A DNA stretch of 6,364 nucleotides from Deltaproteobacteria bacterium (GTDB lineage: Bacteria; Desulfobacterota; Binatia; Binatales; Binataceae), in the NCBI GenBank assembly GCA_021780585.1, contig JAJXYM010000237.1:1-6364 (forward strand). The letters are read 5' to 3'. The position numbers and the translations under genes were made by a program. The notes under the pieces are model-generated. The model saw nothing but the letters and a program-made list of their open reading frames with translations. It made no database searches and was not told where the DNA came from. This document shows, piece after piece, positions 1 to 5,611 of this stretch; within the stretch, counting starts at the first letter, position 1; every line of letters begins with the position of its first letter.

Positions 1-1102
1 GATGCGCGCGGCGCGGGCGGCCGGAATCCATATCATTGGCGAGCTCGAATTCGGATCGCGCTTCGTCGGCGCGCCGATCGTCGCCGTCACTGGCACCAAC
101 GGCAAAAGCACCGTCACCGTGATGATCGGCGAGATGCTGCGCGCGGCGGGACGGCGCGTTTTCGTCGGCGGCAATCTCGGCACGCCGATCGCGGACGCGG
201 CCGGCGGGGACTTCGCCGCCGCCGTGGTCGAGGTTTCGAGCTACCAGCTCGAACTGATCGAAAGTTTCCATCCGCGCGTCGCGGTCCATCTGAATCTCAC
301 CGAGGACCATCTCGATCGCTATCGCGACCTGGCCGAATATGGCCGCGCCAAGGCTCGAATCTTTGAGTTTCAGGACGCCACCGATTGCGCTGTGCTGAAT
401 CGCGACGATCCCAACGTCTGGCGACTGGCCGGGGACGCGCGCGCGCGCGTCTTCAGCTTCGGCCTCGAACCGCCGGCCGATCCCGCCGGCGGCGCCGGCG
501 CGATCTGGCCGGCGGGTGGCGGCCTTGCCTACCGTTATCGCGACGCGGCCGGACAAATCGATCTCGCGCGCTTCCGGATCGGCGGACGGCATAATCTCGC
601 CAACGCGATGGCCGCGGCGGCGGCGGCGCTCGCGATGGGCGCGGAAGCGCCGGCGATCGAGCGGGCGCTCGCGAACTTCAAGCCGCTCGCGCATCGGCTT
701 GAGTTCGTCGCCGAGAGGGGCGGCGTGAGTTACGTTGACGACTCCAAGGGCACCAATGTCGGCGCGGTGGTCGAAGCGCTCGCGGCGGTGCGTCCGCCGG
801 TCATCCTGATCGCCGGCGGGGTCGACAAGGGGGGAGATTACGCGCCGTTGCGCGCGGCGCTCGGCGCACGCGGACGGCTTGCGGTTCTGATTGGCGCGGC
901 GCGCGAGAAGTTGCGCGCGGCGCTTGCCGGCGCGATCGCGATCGAAGTCGCGTCCGGGCTCGGCGACGCCGTGCGGATCGCCGCCGAGCGGGCGCGGCCG
1001 GGCGATACCGTGCTGCTGTCGCCGGCCTGCTCCAGTTTCGATCAATTCAGGGACTATGCGGAACGTGGGCGCGTATTTCAGGAGCTGGTTCGGGCGCTTT
1101 GA
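1..1102 (+). CDS. murD: UDP-N-acetylmuramoyl-L-alanine--D-glutamate ligase, 5' partial
   Basis: MurD is the cytoplasmic ATP-dependent ligase that adds D-glutamate to UDP-MurNAc-L-alanine. The first complete codon is at 2, and the frame is open at the left edge. The ATG at 2 is an internal Met, because the P-loop GTNGKST lies only about 31 residues in, whereas in MurD it sits near residue 110. About 80-90 residues, the UDP-binding Rossmann domain, are therefore missing. Visible in order are GTNGKST (31-37), NLTEDHLDRY (98-107), the HNLANAMAA segment (197-205), HRLE (231-234), DDSKGTN (246-252), GGVDKGGDY (272-280) and the C-terminal SPACSSFDQFRDY region (340-352). These cover the central ATPase domain and the C-terminal Mur ligase domain, both intact. 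DDSKGTN with SPACSSFDQF separates MurD from MurC, MurE and MurF. The 3' end overlaps ftsW. Identification is firm. Confidence 0.96.
   Translation, partial: MRAARAAGIHIIGELEFGSRFVGAPIVAVTGTNGKSTVTVMIGEMLRAAGRRVFVGGNLGTPIADAAGGDFAAAVVEVSSYQLELIESFHPRVAVHLNLTEDHLDRYRDLAEYGRAKARIFEFQDATDCAVLNRDDPNVWRLAGDARARVFSFGLEPPADPAGGAGAIWPAGGGLAYRYRDAAGQIDLARFRIGGRHNLANAMAAAAAALAMGAEAPAIERALANFKPLAHRLEFVAERGGVSYVDDSKGTNVGAVVEALAAVRPPVILIAGGVDKGGDYAPLRAALGARGRLAVLIGAAREKLRAALAGAIAIEVASGLGDAVRIAAERARPGDTVLLSPACSSFDQFRDYAERGRVFQELVRAL
434..449. repeat. 16-base perfect palindrome with alternating CG core, within murD
   Basis: The sequence GACGCGCGCGCGCGTC is its own reverse complement and contains twelve alternating C and G bases (436-447). 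It encodes part of the MurD stretch DARARVF. Alternating CG can adopt Z-DNA under supercoiling, but nothing here shows a function. Confidence 0.5.
1049..1053 (+). promoter_or_regulatory. Possible ftsW ribosome binding site (AGGGA) inside murD
   Basis: AGGGA lies just before the ftsW start region. It leaves only 2 bases to the ATG at 1056, which is short, and 11 bases to the in-frame GTG at 1065, which is acceptable. The site therefore leaves the choice between these two starts open. It lies within murD codons, so it may also be chance, and coupling to murD translation may matter more. Confidence 0.3.
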
Positions 1103-2204
1103 AGCGGTCGCCCAGGCGCGGCCCGATCCGTGGCTCTGCGTCCCGGCGGCGGCGCTGATCGCGTTCGGCCTGCTGATGGTGCTGAACACGACCTATTTTC
1201 TCGGTCAGGAAAAAACCGGCGACGCGTTCCATTTTTTCAAGCTGCATCTGCTGCATATCGCGGCCGGAGCGGCCGTGATGTTCGCGTTGGCGCAATTGTC
1301 GGTGACGGGGCTGCGCCGGATGGTCGCGCCGCTCATGATCGCGGCGGTCGTGATGCTCGTGCTGATCTGGATTCCCGGTCTCGGCGTGACGCGCGGCGGG
1401 GCGCGCCGATGGGTGCGGCTCGGGCCGGTGCTGGCCGAACCGTCGGAGCTGGTCAAGTTCGCGGTGGTCTTTTTCCTTGCCGACTATCTCGAGCGCCGCC
1501 AGGAGCGAATGGCGAGCTTCCGGCGCGGTCCGCTGCCCGCGCTGATCGTGGTCGGCATCGTCGCCGCGATCGTCCTCAAACAGCCCGATTTCGGAACCAC
1601 CGTGATGCTCGCGCTGATCGTGTTCGTGATGCTGTTCGCGGGCGGCGCCCGACTGCTCGATCTGGGCCGCGCCGGAGCCTGCGCGATCGCGGTGCTGGCG
1701 CTGCAGGCGGTCGCGAAACCGTATCGGATGAAGCGGCTCGCGACCTTCGCCGACCCATGGCGCACGGCGCGCGGCGCCGGCTTTCAGTTAATCCAGTCGT
1801 TGATCGCGCTCGGCGAAGGCGGCAAATGGGGCGCGGGCCTCGGGGCCGGCCGGCAGAAAATGTTCTATCTGCCGCAGGCGCATACGGATTTCGTCTTCGC
1901 CGTGGTCGCCGAGGAATTCGGTCTGGCCGGAGCATTGGTGGTGTTCGCGCTGTTCTGCGCGATCCTGTTCCGCGGCTTGCGTATCGCGCATGAGGAGCCG
2001 GACCCGTTTGCGAGCCTGCTGGCGGTCGGCCTGACCGCGACGATTTCGCTCCAGGCGCTGGTCAATATCGCCGTGGTAATCGGGATGGCGCCGACGAAAG
2101 GTCTGCCGCTGCCGTTTCTGAGTTACGGCGGAACGTCGATCGTGATGGCGATGGCGGCGCTGGGCGTGCTGCTCGCGCTGTCGCGCCGGCCGGCGGTGAG
2201 ATGA
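1056..2204 (+). CDS. ftsW: Septal peptidoglycan polymerase FtsW (SEDS family)
   Basis: FtsW is the SEDS-family glycosyltransferase that polymerises lipid II at the division septum together with a class B penicillin-binding protein. The 382-residue product is of normal length and very hydrophobic, with about ten membrane segments, the first near residues 25-45. Family landmarks are GARRWVRLGPVLAEPSELVKF (115-135), KQPDFGTT (175-182), FADPW (231-235), GFQLIQSLIALGEGG (242-256), LPQAHTDF (272-279) and PTKGLPLPFLSYGGTS (346-361). The Asp of HTDF (278) corresponds, as I recall the family, to the catalytic Asp of RodA/FtsW. The PTKGLPLPF form and the dcw setting favour FtsW over RodA. The start must lie inside murD: between the ATG at 1056 and the first membrane segment the only other usual start codon is GTG at 1065. 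The open frame extends upstream to 891, but that part only shadows murD. A TTA codon at 1788 is unusual for this GC-rich gene. Confidence 0.95.
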   Translation: MRNVGAYFRSWFGRFEAVAQARPDPWLCVPAAALIAFGLLMVLNTTYFLGQEKTGDAFHFFKLHLLHIAAGAAVMFALAQLSVTGLRRMVAPLMIAAVVMLVLIWIPGLGVTRGGARRWVRLGPVLAEPSELVKFAVVFFLADYLERRQERMASFRRGPLPALIVVGIVAAIVLKQPDFGTTVMLALIVFVMLFAGGARLLDLGRAGACAIAVLALQAVAKPYRMKRLATFADPWRTARGAGFQLIQSLIALGEGGKWGAGLGAGRQKMFYLPQAHTDFVFAVVAEEFGLAGALVVFALFCAILFRGLRIAHEEPDPFASLLAVGLTATISLQALVNIAVVIGMAPTKGLPLPFLSYGGTSIVMAMAALGVLLALSRRPAVR

Positions 2205-3289
2205 AAGTGGTAATCGCCGGGGGCGGCACCGGGGGCCATCTGTTTCCAGCCGTGGCGCTGGGCGAAGAGTTGCGCCGTCAACGCGCGGACGTCGCAGTGA
2301 TGCACGTCGGAACGGTGAATGGCCTCGAAGCGACATGGCTGCCGCAAAGCGGCTTGCGTTACGAATTGTTTCCGGTGCGCGGATTGCGCGGCAAGGATCC
2401 GTTGACGCGACTGTGCGCGCTTCGGGAGTTCTTCGCCGCGATCGGCCGGGCGCGCCGATTGCTGCGCGAGTTCGGCGCCGACCTGGTCGTCAGCGCGGGC
2501 GGCTATGCTTCCGCGCCGACCGCGGTCGCGGCGATCCTGAGCAGGATTCCGCTCGTGCTAATGGAGCAAAACACGCGACCTGGCTTGTCGAATCGAGTCC
2601 TATGGCGCTTTGCCCGCCGTATCTGTGTCGGCTTCGCCGATACCGCCGCATGCTTCCCGGCTGGTCGGGCCGCAATTACGGGTAATCCGGTGCGCCTGCG
2701 ATTTCTTCCGGGGCCGCTGCGGAAGATCGCCGATCCAATTCAAATCCTCGTTTTAGGTGGATCGAGCGGAGCGCATCGGCTTAACCTGGGTGTCCTAGGT
2801 GCTTTGAAAATTCTTGATAATAGTGTTATAAAATTTCGGGTCGTCCATCAAACCGGAGGGGCGGATGCGGAGTTGGTGACGGAGGGCTACCGCAAGCTGG
2901 GGATCGCCGCGCAGGTGTCGCCGTTTATCGACGACATGGCGTCGGCGCTCGATGCCGCCGAGTTGGTGATCGCGCGCGCCGGCGCGATGACCGTCTCGGA
3001 GCTGGCGTTGGCCGGCCGTCCGGCGATCTTCGTGCCCTATCCTTTCCATCGTGACCGCCAACAGGAATTGAATGCGCGTGTGATTGAGCGGCTGGACGGC
3101 GCAATGATCGTTAACGATGACGATCGCCTGAGTGAGAATCTCGCCGCGCGCCTGAAGGAAATCATCGCGGAGCCGTCGCGGCTGATCGCGATGGGGCAGC
3201 GGGCGCATCAAGCCGCCTTTCCCGATGCCGCCGCGCAGATCGCCCGGCTCTGCTTCGAACTGGTCGGCGTGGAGCGTGAGGCCGCATGA
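2201..3289 (+). CDS. murG: UDP-GlcNAc:lipid I N-acetylglucosaminyltransferase MurG
   Basis: MurG transfers GlcNAc from UDP-GlcNAc to lipid I at the cytoplasmic face of the membrane and so makes lipid II, the substrate of FtsW. The product has 362 residues, the usual family length, in two GT-B Rossmann domains. The N-terminal domain carries GGGTGGH (7-13), the VRGLRGK stretch (59-65), SAGGYASAP (98-106) and MEQNTRPGLSN (121-131). TGNPVR (160-165) marks the interdomain link. The C-terminal, UDP-GlcNAc-binding domain carries LGGSSGAH (185-192), HQTGG (216-220), ARAGAMTVSELALAG (258-272) and PYPFHRDRQQELNA (279-292); the Glu in SEL and the Gln pair in DRQQ fit the nucleotide-sugar contacts of the family. 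The ATG overlaps the ftsW stop as ATGA, so coupled translation is likely. Codons at about 2550-2840 (CTA, TTA, ATA, AAT, AGT) are unlike the rest of the window, although the protein motifs there are normal. Confidence 0.97.
   Translation: MKVVIAGGGTGGHLFPAVALGEELRRQRADVAVMHVGTVNGLEATWLPQSGLRYELFPVRGLRGKDPLTRLCALREFFAAIGRARRLLREFGADLVVSAGGYASAPTAVAAILSRIPLVLMEQNTRPGLSNRVLWRFARRICVGFADTAACFPAGRAAITGNPVRLRFLPGPLRKIADPIQILVLGGSSGAHRLNLGVLGALKILDNSVIKFRVVHQTGGADAELVTEGYRKLGIAAQVSPFIDDMASALDAAELVIARAGAMTVSELALAGRPAIFVPYPFHRDRQQELNARVIERLDGAMIVNDDDRLSENLAARLKEIIAEPSRLIAMGQRAHQAAFPDAAAQIARLCFELVGVEREAA
2804..2832 (+). promoter_or_regulatory. Candidate internal sigma-70-type promoter within murG
   Basis: The -35-like hexamer TTGAAA (2804-2809) and the -10-like hexamer TATAAA (2827-2832) are separated by exactly 17 bases. 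Each differs from the sigma-70 consensus at one position. The 33 bases at 2804-2836 contain only 5 G or C, in a window that is otherwise very GC-rich, and this comes from synonymous choices such as CTT, GAT, AAT, AGT, GTT, ATA and AAA within normal MurG sequence. A GATAAT hexamer at 2816-2821 is an alternative -10. A transcript would begin near 2840 and could serve murC, murB and ftsQ. The organism's promoter preferences are not known from this window, so function is inferred. Confidence 0.4.
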
Positions 3290-4713
3290 ATCACGTTCCC
3301 GCCGCGCTCGGATTGCTCACCCGGCCACGCCGGTTGCATTTCATCGGCGTCGGCGGCGCCGGGATGAGCGGAATCGCCGAACTCTGCCAGCGCCTGGGTT
3401 TCGCGGTCAGCGGATGCGATTTGCGCGAAAGCGCGACCACCGCGCGACTGGCCACGCTCGGCGTCCGGATCGATCGCGGACACCATCCGGGGCATCTGAC
3501 GCCCGCGCTTGACGCGGTGGTGATTTCGTCGGCGGTGAAATTTTCGAATCCTGAAGTCGCCGCCGCCCGCGCGATGAAAATTCCGGTGATCGCGCGCGCC
3601 GAGATGCTCGGCGAATTGCTGCGGATGGCGCGGGTCGGAATCGCGATCGCCGGCACGCATGGCAAGACCACCACGACCTCGCTGGTGGGACTGATTCTCG
3701 AGGAGGCCGGACTCGACCCGACCGTCGCGATCGGCGGGAATCTGCGCGCGCTTGGCGCCAACGTCCGGCTCGGCCGCGGCGATTACATGGTCGCCGAGGC
3801 CGACGAGAGCGACGCCTCGTTTCTGCTGCTGATGCCGACGATCGCGGTGGTCACCAATATCGACCCCGAGCATCTCGACCATTACGGCACGATGGAGCGA
3901 GTGCGCGAGGCGTATCTCAATTTTATCAACCGGCTGCCGTTCTATGGCGCGGCGGTGCTCGGGATCGATAGCGTGAACGTGCGCGGCCTGATCGCGGCGG
4001 CGCGCAAGCCGATCGTCACCTACGGCGTCGCGGCGGACGCCGATCTGCGCGCCGAAAATATCGTAATCGACGGGCTGGCGACGCGCTTCGAGGTGCTGCG
4101 CCAGGGCGAGCCGCTGGGCGCGGTGACGATTCCGACGCCGGGGCGCCACGTCGCGCTCAACGGGCTTGCGGCGCTCGCGGTCGCGCTCGAACTGGGAATT
4201 CCGTTCGCAACGGCGGCGCGCGCGCTCGCATCGTTCTCCGGCATCACGCGCCGGTTTGAAATCAAGGGCGAGGCCGCTGGACGATTGGTGCTCGACGACT
4301 ACGCGCATCATCCGGTGGAAGTGCGCGCCACGCTGGCCGCGGCGCGCGCGGCTTTCCGGCGGCGCATCGTCGCCGTCTTCCAGCCGCATCGCTACACCCG
4401 CCTGCGCGATCTGTTCGACGAATTTCTCACCGCCTTCGACGACGCCGACGTGCTCTATCTTGACGACGTTTACGCCGCCGGCGAGGAGCCGATCGCGGAC
4501 GTTTCCGCGCGCCGCCTGTGCGAGGCGCTGCGCGCGCGGGGCCATCTGGAGGTGCGCTTTATCGGCGACGAAAGCGACCCGGCGGCGCGGCTGGCGGCCG
4601 AGACCGTCGCGGGCGACCTGGTGATCACGGCCGGAGCCGGCGACGTCTATCGTATCGGCGAACGCTTGCTGGCGACGCTCGGCGAGGCGGCGAATTCCGA
4701 TGAACGCGCTTGA
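3286..4713 (+). CDS. murC: UDP-N-acetylmuramate--L-alanine ligase MurC
   Basis: MurC is the cytoplasmic ligase that uses ATP to join L-alanine to UDP-MurNAc, the first amino acid of the stem peptide. The 475-residue product matches the family length. The N-terminal UDP-binding domain shows HFIGVGGAGMSGIAE (18-32). The ATPase domain has GTHGKTTTT (123-131), EADESDASF (171-179) and TNIDPEHLDHYGT (190-202). HVALNGLAA (288-296) and RRFEIKG (322-328) follow. The C-terminal domain has LDDYAHHPVEV (336-346), FQPHRYTR (365-372) and the AGAGDVYRIGE end (449-459). EADESD and DDYAHHP are typical of MurC and separate it from MurD, MurE and MurF. The ATG overlaps the murG stop as ATGA, and GAGG at 3278-3281 lies 4 bases upstream as a likely ribosome binding site. 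Nothing appears truncated or mutated. Confidence 0.97.
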   Translation: MNHVPAALGLLTRPRRLHFIGVGGAGMSGIAELCQRLGFAVSGCDLRESATTARLATLGVRIDRGHHPGHLTPALDAVVISSAVKFSNPEVAAARAMKIPVIARAEMLGELLRMARVGIAIAGTHGKTTTTSLVGLILEEAGLDPTVAIGGNLRALGANVRLGRGDYMVAEADESDASFLLLMPTIAVVTNIDPEHLDHYGTMERVREAYLNFINRLPFYGAAVLGIDSVNVRGLIAAARKPIVTYGVAADADLRAENIVIDGLATRFEVLRQGEPLGAVTIPTPGRHVALNGLAALAVALELGIPFATAARALASFSGITRRFEIKGEAAGRLVLDDYAHHPVEVRATLAAARAAFRRRIVAVFQPHRYTRLRDLFDEFLTAFDDADVLYLDDVYAAGEEPIADVSARRLCEALRARGHLEVRFIGDESDPAARLAAETVAGDLVITAGAGDVYRIGERLLATLGEAANSDERA

Positions 4714-5602
4714 ACGCGAATTGAGCGAACGTTTCGGCGCGCGCGTCGGCCGCGGCCAGTCGCTGGCCGATCTGACCTCGTTCCGAATCGGCGGACCGGC
4801 GGATCTTTTCGTCACGGTCGAGAGCGCCGAAGAACTTGCCGCCGCGCTCGCCGGCGCGAGACGCGCGGCAACGCCCGCGATGTGTCTGGGCGCGGGCACG
4901 AATCTGCTGGTCAGCGATCGCGGCGTGCGCGGACTCGTGGTCAAGCTCGGCGCGAGTTTCGACCGCTGCCGAATCGAAGAGACGCGGGTCGAAGCCGGGG
5001 CCGCGATGGCGTTCGGCGCGCTGGTCGAGGCGGTGGTCGAACGCGGGCTGGCGGGACTCGAATTCGGCGAAGGCATTCCGGGCAGCGTCGGCGGCGGCCT
5101 GGTGATGAACGCGGGCGCGTTCGGCGGCGAGATGGCGCGGGTGGTCGTCGCAATTCAGGGCGTCACCGGCGCCGGCGAGATTCGCACGCTGGCCAAAGAC
5201 GAAGTCGGCTTCGCCTATCGCCGCACCAATCTGCCGGCCGGATTCGTCATCACGCGGGTCGATTTCGAACTCGAGTCTGGCGATCGCGAGGCGCTGCAAG
5301 CGCGCGTCGCCGACTTGCGCGCGCGGCGGGCGGCGCGCCAGCCGCGCGGATTGCCCAACGCCGGCTCGATTTTCAAGAACCCGCCGGGCAATTTCGCCGG
5401 CCGGCTGCTCGAGGGCGCGGGGCTCAAGGGCGCGCGGATGGGCGGCGCGGCGTTCTCCGGCCAGCATGCGAACTTTATCGTCAACCTTGGTGGGGCGCGC
5501 GCCGCCGAAGTTCGCGCCTTGATCGAGATGGCGCGCAACCGGGTCCGGGAAAGCAGCGGCGTATGGCTTGAGCCGGAGGTCAGATTCGTCGGCGAGTGGT
5601 GA
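4700..5602 (+). CDS. murB: UDP-N-acetylenolpyruvoylglucosamine reductase MurB
   Basis: MurB is the FAD enzyme that reduces enolpyruvyl-UDP-GlcNAc with NADPH to give UDP-MurNAc, the substrate of the adjacent murC product. It has 300 residues, the shorter form of the family, and I see no sign of the extra loop of the longer E. coli type. FAD-binding motifs are TSFRIGGPADL (26-36), LGAGTNLLVSDRGVRGLV (63-80) and GIPGSVGGGLVMNAGAFGGE (125-144). Catalytic-site motifs are FAYRRTNLP (171-179, with Arg174), PNAGSIFKNPPG (219-230, whose Ser223 is the expected proton donor) and LEPEVRF (290-296, containing the expected acidic residue). The YRRT motif has Thr where many homologues have Ser. The start overlaps the end of murC by 14 bases. 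No close ribosome binding site is seen (GAGG at 4684-4687 is 12 bases away), so coupling to murC translation is likely. Confidence 0.96.
   Translation: MNALERELSERFGARVGRGQSLADLTSFRIGGPADLFVTVESAEELAAALAGARRAATPAMCLGAGTNLLVSDRGVRGLVVKLGASFDRCRIEETRVEAGAAMAFGALVEAVVERGLAGLEFGEGIPGSVGGGLVMNAGAFGGEMARVVVAIQGVTGAGEIRTLAKDEVGFAYRRTNLPAGFVITRVDFELESGDREALQARVADLRARRAARQPRGLPNAGSIFKNPPGNFAGRLLEGAGLKGARMGGAAFSGQHANFIVNLGGARAAEVRALIEMARNRVRESSGVWLEPEVRFVGEW
5598..5602 (+). promoter_or_regulatory. Possible ftsQ ribosome binding site (GGTGA) over the murB stop
   Basis: GGTGA covers the last bases of murB, including its TGA stop. It lies 9 bases before the first of four tandem in-frame GTG codons, which is a usual spacing. 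It favours 5612 as the ftsQ start over 5621 or the ATG at 5675. A ribosome ending murB would be placed directly at the ftsQ start. Confidence 0.35.
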
Positions 5603-5611
5603 CGAATCCGG

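Noticed and set aside
891..1055. Upstream extension of ftsW to an ATG at 891
   Set aside because: The extra 55 residues are Arg/Ser/Pro-rich, have no counterpart in FtsW and lie entirely inside conserved murD.
1130..1993. 287-codon + strand frame inside ftsW
   Set aside because: Arg/Ala/Asp-rich out-of-phase reading of ftsW with no motifs; the ftsW frame holds all the conserved signatures.
2816..2821. GATAAT as an alternative -10 in murG
   Set aside because: There is no -35-like hexamer about 17 bases upstream (2793-2798 reads TCCTAG), so the pair 2804-2809 with 2827-2832 is preferred.
2827..2857. Minus-strand promoter in the same AT-rich patch (TTGATG with TATAAC)
   Set aside because: The spacing is only 15 bases, the -35 match is weaker, and no minus-strand gene lies downstream of it.
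3208..5076. 622-codon open frame on the - strand opposite murC and murB
   Set aside because: It lies fully antisense to two well-conserved genes. The translation is Arg/His/Ala/Gln-rich with no family motif, which is the usual shadow of high-GC coding DNA where stops are rare.
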